Assembly: GCA_958510875.1 (NCBI GenBank)
Contig: OY294068.1
Location: forward strand, 150,138,388-150,202,387
Length of the DNA: 64,000 nt
Direction of reading: 5' to 3'
Source: Endomychus coccineus
Lineage: Eukaryota > Arthropoda > Insecta > Coleoptera > Endomychidae
The position numbers were made by a program, and so were the translations under genes. The notes beneath the pieces are model-generated. The model was given only the letters and a program-made list of their open reading frames with translations. It searched no databases and was not told the DNA's origin. Positions 1 through 12,155 of this stretch are shown here, one piece after another. Position 1 is the stretch's first letter, and each line of letters opens with the position of its first letter.

Positions 1-235
1 GTTTTGATAAACTTTCTTGAGAAATAGTGTGACCTGAATTTAAGATATTTTCTACTAATGCTGATTTTTCACTAGCATTCTTTTTTATATGGGCAAAAAG
101 CTTTTTATAATGAGTTAAAATATTTCATAAAAATGCTACTCGTATGTGGGATACGAGTAGCATTATGAACAAGACTCACAATCAATTTTGTAAACTCCAG
201 ATTTGTTGAAATTGATTGCGAGTCCTGTTCAAATT
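1..235 (-). pseudogene. Penelope-like element, GIY-YIG endonuclease remnant
   Basis: Read on the minus strand, 235 to 1 encodes SGVYKIDCESC, matching SGIYKINCEWC of the better copy at 61857-62252. Both belong to the GIY-YIG endonuclease found at the C-terminus of Penelope-like retroelements, which nicks target DNA. Downstream residues resemble EKSALVENIL. The stretch where the other copy has YVGQT is replaced by a perfect hairpin (132-164) and contains stops. The copy runs off the window start, so its 3' end is not seen. It is a non-functional fragment. Confidence 0.6.
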
Positions 236-441
236 GTTACGTGGGTCTAACTCGTTATACAGAATATTTTGTATATATCACTTTTATAACACAGTACAGA
301 CAAATGTCTAGATAATTCAAAAGGGATGGGAACGTATAAAGCGAATAAGCAATTTATTAAATTCATATTTATCTCCAGCTGAGGGTAACTCCTTTAGTCC
401 AGTAAACGGGAGACTTGATTCCAATTTTTTTTCCTTTTTTT

Positions 442-1488
442 CCGATTTTGATCTGTGTAGGCTCACCGATTTTGATCTGTGAAGGATCATTCGATTCACA
501 TAGATCAAAGCTTACCACTTTTGGTCTTTGACAAGTTGTTTATTTTGTTAATAAACAATAAATAGTGGGAAAAAAAAATTTAAACGCTATTTATTTTCCA
601 TTGATTTTAAGCAGGTAGAGTGAATTATATTATTTATTTGATCGATAAACAGTGTTCATTCAATGCTTATAAAAATTTGTTAATCAATAAACAATTTATT
701 AATTAACAAATTAACAAACAAAATCAAATCAAAAATCCTAAATATTCGAGATATTTTCGGATAATTCAAACCTTTCAAACACGAATTTGATGTCCATTTT
801 CCAATTAGTTGCCAATATAATTAGTTAATAAACAATTTGTTGATTATCAAATTAACAAAAGAATCAAAATTTTCTAAATATGCGAGTTTAGAGTCATTTT
901 CAAGTAACTTTAGCTCACAAAACTTGAATTGATGAAGTAGTAGTTTCAAATATAATTGGTTAATGAAAAATTTGTTAATGTATGTATAATAATTCAAAAT
1001 TTTGTCTTAATTTTATTAAAACTAATTTAAGAACGAAAACTTTAATTTTTTTCTAATTCGTTCAATAACATACTGCTTATTAACCAATTATATATATATA
1101 TATATATATTTTTTTTTTCTTTTTTGTTGCGGAGGTGAGGAAAACCCTTTAAGAGAGGTTATGAGCCTTTGAACCAATTATATTAGCAACTAATTCAAAA
1201 ATGGACATCAAATTCGTGTTTGGAAGGTCCAATTTATTTAATTTTAATCTCTTATACTCAGGAAATTTGAAATTAAAAAATTAACAAATTGTTATAAACA
1301 TTGAATAAACACAGTTTATAGGCCAAATAAATAAAACAATTCAGTCTACCTCCTTAAAATCAAAATAGCGTTTAAATTTATTTCTCAGCATTCATTGTTT
1401 ATTAACAAAATAAACAATTCGTCAAAGACCAACAGCTTTGATCTAGGTGCCAAGACGAATCGAATGAGCCTTCACAGATCAAAATCGG
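442..1488. mobile_element. Foldback-type element A with AT-rich arms
   Basis: Left-arm sequence from about 466 to 840 reappears inverted from 1488 back to about 1172. Shared pieces include the terminal CCGATTTTGATCTGTG, a block around TTTAAACGCTATTT, and CACGAATTTGATGTCCA. A 24-bp direct duplication (442-465 and 466 onward) sits at the left end. The left arm also carries a roughly 130-145-bp direct repeat (about 698-838 and 828-970). No coding capacity was seen and no target duplication recognised. A small insertion at 1094-1171 splits it. Confidence 0.65.
1094..1171 (-). mobile_element. 3' tail of a SINE-like retroposon
   Basis: A (TA)n/poly-T run followed by GGAGGTGAGGAAAACCCTTT resembles the 3' tail of the SINE at 20682-20970 (minus strand, where GGAGGTGGTAGAAACCCTTC follows the poly-T). 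The 12-bp AACCAATTATAT occurs on both sides (1082-1093 and 1172-1183), consistent with a target-site duplication. It is therefore a strongly 5'-truncated minus-strand retroposition inside foldback A. Confidence 0.55.
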
Positions 1489-1539
1489 TCCATAAGAAAA
1501 AATCTTAGTTAGTCAGGTTCATTTCGGGCTTTATCTACT

Positions 1540-1700
1540 GAACTACTTGTTTGCATTATCAATACGAAATAGTATTTAAGCAGGTACATTTTGTCTTGTG
1601 ATTTAGTTAACTCTGATGATGGCTACTTGGTAGCTCAAAGGTCCTTAGTACTTTAATACAATTTCAGTAGATAAGAGTAATTATTTCGTATTATTGAGTC
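1540..1700 (+). mobile_element. Penelope-like 3'-end fragment with hammerhead-like motif
   Basis: The block resembles the reverse complement of 61640-61740, which lies downstream of a Penelope-like GIY-YIG gene. It contains CTGATGA (1613-1619), then a GGCTAC/GTAGCT stem with a 3-nt loop (1621-1635), then CAAAGG where a hammerhead core would have GAAA. Hammerhead ribozymes are known from Penelope-like elements. Here the core G is changed, so activity is not expected. No protein is encoded. Confidence 0.45.
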
Positions 1701-2275
1701 GTTATTTTACAGCATATTTGTCGGTTATGTAGCTTTTATTCAAACAAGATTGCAAATTTTGCTGGAATTCAGAAAGTTTGGCCCCTTCATAAAATCTAAT
1801 TTTATGGCCATAATCGATCCTCAAACATCATTTGGAAGGAATATACGGAAATTCCACTTCCTTGCTTCATACAAATTACTTGCTTCGGTTGGGAAATATT
1901 CTTATTATGTTCGATTCAAATTATAATCTGACTTTCTATATAAGTTCTCTTCTACATATTTTCAATTAATTCCGCTACTGGAAACTTAGTCGAAGTTTGT
2001 ATTACTTTACTAACGAAAAACCGACATTAAGCAAAGTTAAACTATAATCTCTGGAAGTTTTAGCTATGTACATAACGGCCAAGATATCAGTTCCCGGTAG
2101 CAAAAATGTAATATTCACTTAACGACAACGTACACTGGAAGTTATCATCCAAAAACTGCAATTACGAGGCAGAATCTGAATAACTAACTAGGATTGCACA
2201 ATTTCTTATTTCCAAACTTGATGTTTAGACTAGAAATTGATTCATGAATAGTTATTGCACAGGAAACCTAATATA
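1701..2275. other. AT-rich stretch without recognised content
   Basis: No long reading frame, tRNA-like box, inverted repeat or recognisable transposon motif was found here. Confidence 0.4.
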
Positions 2276-2504
2276 GGTCAATATAGGGTCAAAAATAAAC
2301 GAAAATAGTTTTTTGAGGCTAATGCGATATTATGGTTGAGTTCTATGCGAAAAGTGAGGTTGAAAACGACGGTGAACTTGAAAATTGTCTGAAGTTTTTG
2401 CTATTATTTTTATCGGCGTTTTAGTTGCAAAATTATCGACAAATGCCTATAAAACAAAATCTATTTAAGATAATCGTATGGTATGTTACATGGTGAGTGA
2501 TATA

Positions 2505-4833
2505 CAGGGTGTCCTCGAACTGCGTGGCTAAAATGGAACCGAAGATTCTTTGATTCGAAAAAAAGTTGATGAGCCTTTTTACTTTTGCCTCAAGTGTCTT
2601 GTTTAGCCGGTAGAGGGCTTCAAAGTTTCAAAAATAATTTTGTTTTTTCTGTATAACTTGAGAACGTGATGGAGGACTTCTACAATATTCTGCAGGTGAG
2701 TTACTGTCACTAATAGCCGTTTTTGAGAGCGGAGCATAGAGCCTTAGAGACCATAGAAATGGCTCAAACTTGAGGATGTAACGGGAAAAGTGTCCAGAAC
2801 TTTTTTGTGGTCAATGTAATTCACTCTATATTTTTTATGTAGATAGCCCATCTAATTTCAAAACTTTTCTTACTCTTAGAAAATTTTGATAAAATCAACG
2901 GATTAGCTTGAAAAAAATAATTTTCGAGTCTCTGCAATTTTGGCTTACTAATTTTACTTGATTAAAATACCTTAGTTGCCTTTCCTTTTCTAATGTCATT
3001 TTGGCATTTGGAGAATTTATTCTCAAAACTGTCAGTTTTTACTTTGATTTCCGTAAAAATTTTATAAAATTATGGATCAAAATTTCACTAACACTGAAAT
3101 GGTTAATATCTCGGTAAAACACGAATAATAAAAACAATAGAAATGGGGAAACGATGTGATTATTTAGGAAAAACAAATGCTGAATTAAAAGAAACAACGA
3201 AACTTTTTTGGAAATCGCTAAGGCATCAATTGTTCGAAATGTTGCCCATTTTCCTGAATACACAAATTAATTTGTTTCAAGAAATTGGATTGAACTCTGG
3301 CTAGTACTTCAGGATCATTCTTCAATAAATCCGCTTCATGATCAATTCGTTGCAACAATTCCTCTCGTGTGTTCACTGGAGCTGCATAAACTTTCGACTT
3401 CAAAGCGCCCCATAGAAAGAAGTCGCAGGACGTCAAATCAGGGAAGCGGGCCGGCCAGTTCACTGGTGCATCGTGTCCTCTACCTATCCAGCGATCTGGA
3501 TATTCCGCATTCAAATGTCGCCTCACAGCTAATGTGAAATGAGGAGATGCACCATCATGGATAAACCAGGCCACGACGAATGTGTAAGGGCAAGTCTTCC
3601 AACAGTTCAAGTAGCCTTTGTTCCAAAAAGTTCAAGTAGTTCTCCCCGTTCAATCGATCGGGTATAACGGTAGGACCAATAATAAAGTTATCCACAATTC
3701 CAACCCAACATTTTAGTTTGATTCTGAAAATATGTAACTCCCGTTTCATGAGGATTTTCATCAGCATAGAAATGTTCATTATGGAGGTTAAAAAGACCAC
3801 ATCTCGTGAAAGTATCTTCGTCCGTGAACAGAATTCTTCTACAAAAATTGGGGTTTGCGTTTTGTCTTTGGACAATAAGCCGACAGAAATCTAGCCGATG
3901 ACCTGGATCCATGGGCAATAAGTCTTGAACTGTTTTAATATGATAGGGATACAACAGTTCTTCTTTCAGTACATTATGAACTAATGATTTTGAGGCTCCA
4001 ATACGAAGTCTCAAACGTAGTGTGCTTATCCCAGGTTCAGTTTCAACCGCTTCCAGTATCGTTTCTTCGAGCTCTAACGTCCTTCTTGTCCGTCTGCGTC
4101 CAGTTTCTCTGCGATTTTCTTCAAATTTGCCAGTTTCGCGAAGGTTTGCCGATTTGGAATTCTGCGATGCGGATATCTTCCCCTTCTCCGGCCATTGCAA
4201 CGACAAATTCCATAAATCAATAACATATCAACCATTTCAGTGTTAGTGAAATTTTGAGCCATAATTTTATAAAATTTTTACGGAAAGCAAAGTAAAAACT
4301 GACAGTTTTGAGAATAAATTCTTCAAATGCCAAAATGACATTAGAAAAGCAAAGGCAACTAAGGTATTTTAATCAAGTAAAGTTAGTAAGCCAAAATTGC
4401 AGAGACTCGAAAATTAATTTTTTGAAGCTAATCCGTTGATTTTATCAAAATTTTCTAAGAGTAAGAAAAGTTTTCAAATTAGACAAGCTATCTACATAAA
4501 AAATATCGAGTGAATTACATCGACCACAAAAAAGTTCTGGACACTTTTCCCGTTACATCCTCAAGTTTGAGCCATTTCTATGGTCTCTAAGGCTCTGTGC
4601 TCCACTCTCAAAAATGGCCATTATTGACAGTAACTCACTTGCTAAATATTGTAAAAGTTCTTCATCACGTTCTCAAGTTATACCTACCGAAAAAACAAAA
4701 TAATTTTTGCAACTTTGAAGCCTTCTACCGGCTAAACAAGACACTTGAGGCAAAAGTAAAAAGGCTCAACAACTTTTTCTCGAATCAAAGAATCTTCGGT
4801 TTTATTTTGGCCATGCAGTTCGAGGACACCCTG
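2505..4833 (-). mobile_element. Tc1/mariner-superfamily transposon with ~600-bp terminal inverted repeats
   Basis: Left end CAGGGTGTCCTCGAACTGC (2505 on) is mirrored by GCAGTTCGAGGACACCCTG ending at 4833, and TA dinucleotides flank both ends, as expected for the TA target of this superfamily. Inverted similarity continues inward to about 3110 and 4225 (roughly 600 bp), reaching past the transposase start codon. The 2329-bp element carries one degenerate minus-strand transposase. Long inverted repeats and the acidic-residue spacing argue against a classic mariner; the exact clade was not determined. Confidence 0.85.
3218..4262 (-). pseudogene. Tc1/mariner (IS630-like) transposase, frameshifted
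   Basis: The product would cut and paste the host transposon in the nucleus. The minus-strand start at 4262 reads MAQNFTNTEMVDMLLIYG, a helix-turn-helix start. The frame then shifts near 4200 into the piece 4206-3688 (ELLYPYHIKTVQ; RILFTDEDTFTRCG with the first acidic residues). It shifts again into VDNFIIGPTVIPDRL and a third time into 3610-3218 (FIHDGASPHF; FPDLTSCDFFLWGALKS). Forty-three residues separate the second D (HDGA) from the third (CDFF), a D-D-D triad with unusually long spacing. At least three frame changes make it non-functional. Confidence 0.85.
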
Positions 4834-6834
4834 TATATTAACGAAACACGTAGTTTACGACCAATTACGAGTCATTTACTTTTTTCAAATAAATTGTTAC
4901 TAACAAATTAATGGTGTTTATAACCAATTTTTTTTCTCAATATTTTCGTAAAACACTTCACGAACAACTTTTTCAATATTTTCGAGTAATTAAACAAATT
5001 CGGTAAATTGTTTATTAGCATATAAAGACTTCTGGTTTCTATAAACAGTGATCTAATTGTCGTGTAGGTAATCTTTTTTCTTTTCTCTTTTTTCTACAAC
5101 AGATTTTAAGTAAGTTTATTGTTAGTGTTTATTGAATGAGTTAAAATAATATGAAAAATTATGATTTAATAAATATTTTGCAAAAATGCAATTATTCGTA
5201 CTTATGCTTATAATTATCGAATTTAATTATTTTAATATTATTTGTGTGAAAAATGGAATAAGTGTAGCATCTAATGAAGAAATACACATAATATTTTAAA
5301 ATAATATAAAAAAAATCAAATTCGAAAATTATAAAATGAGTATAAGTACCTAATAACAATTTTTTCAAAATGTTCATCAAACCATAATTTTTTCCATTAT
5401 CTTAACATATTCTAACCTTTAACTTACCTCGGATATTTCACAAATGTACATTAATAAATAAGTTAATAAAAATGTAAAGTTCTTTTCCCACAAAATCAAT
5501 TATTAAAATAGTTATTTTTGTATCAAGTGCGTAAAATGAGTGTTTTTTAATGGCACATGAGAGTGTTAAAAAATTCTCTCGAATGTGCCATGAAAACATG
5601 AATTTTATACACGGAATACAAACAGCATTTTTTGTACAACTGTGAATGTGAATTTCCATACTTCCAATATAATTTGACAGCATCCAGTGGTCTTTCTGTC
5701 TAGTTCTATAGAAACGGTTTGTTTGCACGCCGCGCGTTTGACTGTTTGACTGTGTGTTTGCTCGTAGTTGCTTCAATTTCAACATGGAACATCTTCGGGA
5801 ATTTATGTTGGAAGTAATTGTTCAAACTTTACAATCAACTATTATTCAAATAAATGAAATTGTTTTATGATAAACAATCAATTAATAATTGACTCTCTTA
5901 AAAATAAATTCTGCAAAAAGTAGTATTTCATGTTTATTTTGTGAATTATTTTGGCCGTGAAAGAACGTAAACATTTACGCATCAATAGAGATGCAGAGAT
6001 ATCAAGTTTTTTTGACAGTTGTACAAAAAATAACTTTACTTGGATAAAATCAAGGTTTTAATATAAACAACAATTTTTCGTTGTACGAGACTTACTGAGC
6101 TTCATAACGTTAACTAAAACACATGGTTGAAATTCATTCATCGTGCAGCTAGTCGATGAGTCTGGTGAATAATATATTTTAAAATGATATAAAAATAATC
6201 AAATTCGAAAATTATAAAATAAGACACTTACTAACAATTTGAGCACAATAAGATTAATTTTTAATGAAACCGGAAGTCTCTATAGGTTAATAATTCTTAC
6301 TAAAAAAATATTGCGTAATCTATGATTCAAATGAAGTTTTTACAAACGATTGAGCTAATACATTCGAAGAAGAAAAGCAATTGACTGAAAAAAGTAAGTG
6401 ACGATTATCGCAGATATAAACAATAGCACAAACTTTAGACAATTTTTAACTTCCTTTTCAGCGCCACTTTTTGAATAACATCCGACCATAAAATCGCGTT
6501 AGCCTCAAAAAAACTGTTTTGAAAACTATATTGACTGGCCTAATGAATCACCACGATGACAATGTAAAACTTGTGTTACGGTTAAACCCACGCTAATCTC
6601 ATTCTCAGTGTTATATATTTAGTTTTAATGGTAACGACTGTAGTAAATATTAATATTGTTTATTTCATCATGCATTAAGTTGTACAATTAGAACAGGAAA
6701 TATGTGAACATTATTGGAAATTGAACAGATTTTCATATACTGAGTTAATTCTGTGCAATTTTTTTTACTATGAACAGACATTGTTGGTTTTTACATTAGT
6801 GTAAGTGTTGAGCGCTTATAGTTCGAATTCAATA

Positions 6835-8834
6835 CAGATCCCTATAAAGTAAAGATCCGTGCACCAATGGAAAAATCTGAACATTCACTCATCACTACAC
6901 CTGTCCCTCCACTAACCAATCCAACACCTACACACACAGTTTGACATTACAACCCAGTCGACTGGGATGGTCTTCGTATATTTTTCCTCCGTGTTTCCTT
7001 GGAGAAGCGTATGTTTCAATTCTGATGACCCAACGCAATGTGCCATAGAGATCTCGGATATTATCAGGCTAGGAATGGAAACTTACATACCCCATACCAA
7101 CAAATCTCCGTCATCTGGTGAACGATGGTTTAATGAAATCTGTTCTAGCATACCGTCGTTGGTGCGGTAACCCATGTCTGGAGACCAATATGTTGTAGCC
7201 AGAATAATGTGTAATGAAACAACAAACGCTTCGGAAGAGGCATGTAATGCCAGAATAAGATCAAAGCTATCGAATTCCCGAATGGCTCCCGTCATCGATA
7301 GCCGTATGCCCGAAATTGTGTTTCATCAGCGCACAGTTAGACGCATTCTGCATGATCTCAATACCAAAAAGTCTATGGGGCCAGACCGAATTCCACCTGC
7401 CGTTCTCAAGGAATGTGCGCCTAAATTAAAACCAGTTTTCTGCAGATTGTTCACCCTTTCATACAAACTTGGTGTGCTTCCTTCCAGGTGGAAAACAGCC
7501 AGAGTTCAACCAATTCCAAGAAGGGATAATTAAAGACCCATCGCACTATTATCTGTTATCTGTAAAGTGATGGAGAAGACAATCAACATCGAACTCATCC
7601 AATATCTAGAGACCTCCAGAGGAATTACAGGCAATATGGCTTTCGTCAGCAGAAATCTACAGGAGACCTGCTTGCCGACGTAACACAATGTATAGCAGAA
7701 ATCCATTGAAAAACATGGGGAATCTCTAGCTGTAGTATTGGATATCTCCAAAGCATTTGACCGAGTCTGGCACCAAAGCTTTCCTGGGAAACTTCCATCT
7801 TATGGTTTGCCACCTCAACTTTGTTGCTTACTGTCGAGTTTCTTCTCAGGAAGATCACTCCATGTATTGGTTGGCGAAATATCCTCCGATACACTGGCTA
7901 TCAAAGCTGGTGTTCCAGAGGTGTAAGTCATGGCACCAACTTTGTTTCTCCATATAAACAATCTGCTGCAAGAGACCACCTGCTTCGTCCACAGCTTTGC
8001 AGATGATGGTACATTTCATATCGCTTTCTCATCTAGAGCCCCCATACCATCCAATGAAGCCAGCAGAGGAGTGAAACTAAGACAGGATGACGCAATTTAT
8101 AGATCTGGCAAAGATTTTTAAATGACGAAATGACAATCTAGTAGACTTTAGTGTTACCAAAACTCAAGCTTGTATCTTCTCTAGGAAGGCGGATACCACA
8201 ATCGATAATATTATGATGTCAGGTACAACTATTCCTATGAAGTTTTCCATATCCATGCTCTGGAATACCACCAACAGCACACTCTCATGGGACGATCATG
8301 TGAGGTTCATTGTGAAAACCGCTTCACAAAAACAAAGCACAGATTCGACCTGTCTTTGAGTACTGTCCAAATATTTTGAGTTCGGCTCCCAAACATACGC
8401 TGGAGCTCTTGGATGCTATTCCTCTGATTGATGATGTTACACTTACGAGTTCATTGGCCTCTCTATCATCGTAGAAAGGTGAGAGATATCTCCCTTTTCT
8501 ATAGATATTTCCATGGTCGGTGTTCATCACAAATCTGGTTTGTTGTTCCACAACGAGAGATACCAGATAGGCGGACTAAACGAGCCTAAACTAGTCACCC
8601 CTTCATTGTCAAGCTCGAGACCTGCCGAACTTCTTGCTACCAAACTTCATTGCTTTATCAAACAGCGAAGTTGTGGAACAGTTCACATAGTGAGGTATTT
8701 CCCTATGCCTATAACCTCCAAACCTTCGAAAAAAATTCGAATGCCTATCACCTCTGCCTGCATTCCACCGCAGGCTCACGATGTTCACCTAACTTTATAG
8801 GTTTCCCTCTCGTCTAATCAAACTATAAAAAAAA
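6835..8834 (+). mobile_element. Jockey-type non-LTR retrotransposon, copy 1
   Basis: Plus-strand copy, colinear with copies at 22412-23797, 47765-48580 and 49020-51880. It starts at CAGATCCCTAT, the same base as copy 2, and ends near an A-rich run at about 8825-8834. It carries reverse-transcriptase sequence but no recognisable apurinic endonuclease, so it is partial relative to autonomous Jockey elements. Flanking target duplications were not recognised. Confidence 0.8.
6967..8140 (+). pseudogene. Jockey-type reverse transcriptase, broken
   Basis: Encodes an RNA-dependent DNA polymerase that would copy the element at a nicked target. Visible pieces in order: SMGPDRIPPAVLKE and SYKLGVLPSRWKTARVQPIP (7174-7533, fingers), DISKAFDRVWHQ (about 7741-7776, first catalytic Asp), and FADDGTFHIAFSSR (about 7999-8035, the ADD active-site box). 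Frameshifts and stops occur between 7533 and 7738 and near 7926. Thumb-region traces (SAPKHTLELLDAI) follow to about 8430. Short frames to 8800 derive from the degenerate C-terminus. Confidence 0.8.
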
Positions 8835-10185
8835 TGGATGGTTCAGCTCTTTTTAGTGTTTACTCTGGAAATACAGTTTGTACACTTTGTACAGGAAGTG
8901 GCCATATTGCTCCACATGAACACTGACGACTGTATCATGAAATTTTGAGCACTGCATAAAAGTAAACAAACGACTCAACATCACTCCGTTATAACGACAC
9001 ATTCACATTATCATTGAATGGGTAAAAATCAAAAATTACTTTCTTGACTTGTATATTAATATTTTAATATAGTAGAATTTTTATATTACACATGGGAATA
9101 AACAAACGCACATTTTATGCCGCAGGGAAAATACTGTTTATTTTATACGCCATCATACCTTTGCATTGTACTTGAATCGCATATTTATGCCATATAACGA
9201 ATTTTGATATATTTATCGAAATACGAAGGGCGGGCCATATTGTCTGCATGGCTATATTATTCTTAAAGCATATGTTGTAGTTGATCCAAGTTGCTGATTT
9301 TAAGTGAATGTTTTTAATTATTTCCACTGTGGGTATGTTCTTTGACGATTTCTCGTATAAGAAATACAAAGTTCCAGAGTGAAATGTGGTTTTACAGGGC
9401 TATGTAATTCATATGAACAAATGCGACATCGGATAGTTCTAATTTCGCTCAGAATGAAAAAGTAAGTGTGAAGCTTTTAAACGTTAATATCTAAAGAGGG
9501 ACGACGATTCGAAGATGAGTTGTTTGGTAACAGGTGATGTAGCACTATTATTAATGGAATCGAGGGAGTGAACTCTACCTGAGTGCTATGAATAAATGAT
9601 AACATTAAATATGGCGTTCGTCAACGCTGCCTTCCACTTCTGCTCAAATTGAATTCTGTAAAACGGTGCATACTAAGACAGGGGGCGCTACTTCGCATTA
9701 ACTGAAAATCAACTCATTATTCTCAGTCACTTCCGTTCATATTTCATTTTTAATTCAATTACGCGGGGAGGGCTTTTCATTTGCCTACGGGTCGACAATT
9801 GAAATAATAATGGAAAAATATGAACCAACCATCATCGTCAATCAGGATAAAGGTAATGATTAGAATGGAAAGGAAACTTTTACTGTATAAAATCCGAGAT
9901 AAAATCAGTAACATCTCATATGTGCGAAATGGAAATGGTAAAATCATTGAAATATATTGATAATGTGATTGAGCGTGCTTGGTATAGCTTAAGCTGACGA
10001 TTGATTGATTAAATATATAACAAAAAATCACTGCAAAGCAATTCTTCTATAGTGATTGAAGTCATCTCAGAAAATGTGAGAATAAAACTGACAAAACAAA
10101 CTCTAATGTGCTCAAATATTCACTTCCAAACCAGATGTTAAATATGTATGAGGTAATAGGAAAAGGTTTTCAGGCCTTACTAAGA
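8835..10185. other. Stretch without recognised genes
   Basis: Several short open frames up to 84 codons on both strands show no familiar motif. No inverted or tandem repeats were noticed. Confidence 0.4.
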
Positions 10186-10445
10186 AATATTGATTTTTTC
10201 AGCATTCTACCTATAATATTTATATACCTTTAACACTATAAAGACGTACGTAGGAATTTGCAAGGGCTTAATTAATTGAATTTGAATAAATTTGACTCGA
10301 TGATTGAACTTCCGTTCTATGATTTACAGACTTAGGGTCACGTTTTATGTGAATCATCTCTAGTAAAAATTGTTTAGGGAGTATTGTATAAGTCCCATCG
10401 CAATCTGAACAATTTAATTTATATACTTATAAAATTATCTATGTT
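10186..10445 (-). pseudogene. Penelope-like element fragment (C-terminus and 3' UTR), deleted
   Basis: Minus-strand sequence encodes YKLNCSDCDG then, after an internal deletion, LEMIHIKRDPKSVNHR and a stop. This matches the Penelope-like copies at 11640-12060 and 30390-30790 (YKLNCLDCN; LEMIHKNCDSKFVNHR). Downstream 3' sequence is shared too (CCTACGTACGTCTTTATA). The missing middle removes the core of the GIY-YIG domain. It lies about 1.2 kb from, and inverted to, the next copy. Confidence 0.65.
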
Positions 10446-10449
10446 ACCG

Positions 10450-11600
10450 ATTATGTTATTTACATAATGTACCATTATTGATTTTGTTTATTCTTTCTCT
10501 AGTGATGGAGTTGAAAAATGTTTTAGGCCAGCCATTAATTTCTAGTGTATAACGCACTATTTTCAAATTCTTAGTACGGTTTTCTCGGTGACAATTTTTC
10601 AGTGTGATCTGTTTATAATACTTTTTTTATAACTATTATAACTGTTGGTACGACTTAATTAAAGTGAAGATGTTGTTGAGACCAAACATCGTTAGTAAAG
10701 CACGATGTTTTTATTTTTTCATCTGAATCATGCCTAATGTTCATATCTAGGGAATGTATGTTTATGTTCACTTGTTTATTTGTAAGTAAGGAAACAACGT
10801 CTAAGGAAATTAATTAATGTTTTCTCATTATATTTTTCATAGATTTTGATGAAAATTTTGACGGTTTCTATCACATTTATCCGCGTTCAAGATTAATATT
10901 AGGAGGATTAGCATATAAGAACTTTTCTGTATTTTTTGTGTGATAGTTAAAATGATATTTTGGTATGCCTATTTCAGCTTTCTGTTTATTCTTTTTATTT
11001 GTTGAAATGTTACAAGTTTTACTTCTAATTTCTTTTTTTCCTCTTCATTTTTAGTATCAGGCAATGCACATTTCGGGCCAAAGCTTAACATATATTGCAC
11101 CTCATCCGAAATTTTTGTGTCAGTTAGGTTTTTTAACCATTGTTTATAGATTTTTTGTTTTTTATTATAATATTTATCTTTTCTTGTTGAATGTCTTCGA
11201 TTTTGTTGAATTTTTTTTTAGAATTCAACGCGCTAAAATTTATGTTCTGATACATTTACGCATGCTTCTTTTATGCACGAATTTAAACAATTTTCATGAA
11301 GAGAATTTAACAATTTAGTGTACGCCTTCTTATTTTGCACTTTGCTAAACATATTATCCTTTGATTTTGATATAATGCACTTATTTTCAAAACGTTGAAT
11401 AATATTTTGGACAAATATTCGGCATGGCAACGAGATTGCGCTGTAGAATTGTCACACCCAGAAAACAGTCCCAAAAATTGGAAAATATTTCGTTATTACG
11501 AGATATTTTCCATTGACTGGAAGAAATGAATGACGTCACAAAAACAATTTTCAACCCCATCATTAAAAAAACAATAAACAAAATCTAGACTGGTGCGTCA
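10450..11600. other. T-rich stretch without recognised genes
   Basis: No coding motif, repeat or RNA signature recognised. The 84-codon frame at 11064-11318 is low-complexity, hydrophobic and AT-driven, and I do not call it. Confidence 0.4.
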
Positions 11601-12155
11601 TATATAAATCAAATAAACGGCAATAAAGACAATTTATGATACTACCATATATTCTAGAGATTTCAGAGAAAATTGACAAAGTACCATGCTCATAAACCTA
11701 ATAACTGTGTTAGTATTTTTCAAATCTAGAACCTTTAATACCAAAAGATAAACAAACCTACACAGTATATTAATGAAATTGTTTATATTGCGATGGGACT
11801 TATAAGGAATCTCTAAACAATATTTGCAAAAAAGAATGTATATTACTAAAAGCAAAACTTGGAAAATTCCACTGCTCTTGCTAAACACTGTTGATTATAA
11901 CCATTAGTTCGCTTGAAAAATGTTAATATTTTAGCTAAAGAAAGCATTTATTATGAAAGATCAATCCTGGAGATGATTCACATAAAATGTGACCAAGTCT
12001 GTAATTCAAAAAACGGACTTCCAATCATTGAGTCAAATTTAAACAAAATTTAAGTAATTAAAACCTTTGCAATTGCCTACGTACGTCTTTATAATATCAA
12101 AAGTATATTTTAGGTAGAATTCTGAAAAAATCAATATTTCTTAGTAAGTCGTCTT

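Larger units (their letters stand above)
2276..6539. repeat. Widely spaced inverted repeat enclosing the Tc1/mariner element
   Basis: About 140 bp at 2276-2417 reappears inverted at 6409-6539. Shared pieces are GTCAATATAG, TTTTTTGAGGCTAA(T/C)GCGAT and AAAATTGTCT(G/A)AAGTTT. The arms may be the ends of an older element into which the Tc1/mariner copy inserted. Between the mariner copy and the right arm, 5285-5370 is repeated directly at about 6165-6245. No coding sequence was recognised from 4838 to 6408. Confidence 0.5.

Noticed and set aside
5192..5785. Open frames of 62 and 115 codons on the minus strand
   Set aside because: No recognisable motif; composition follows local AT richness and the region holds direct repeats.
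11064..11318. 84-codon hydrophobic frame that could look like a membrane protein
   Set aside because: Phe/Leu/Tyr richness is what T-rich DNA encodes by chance; no start context or homology signal.
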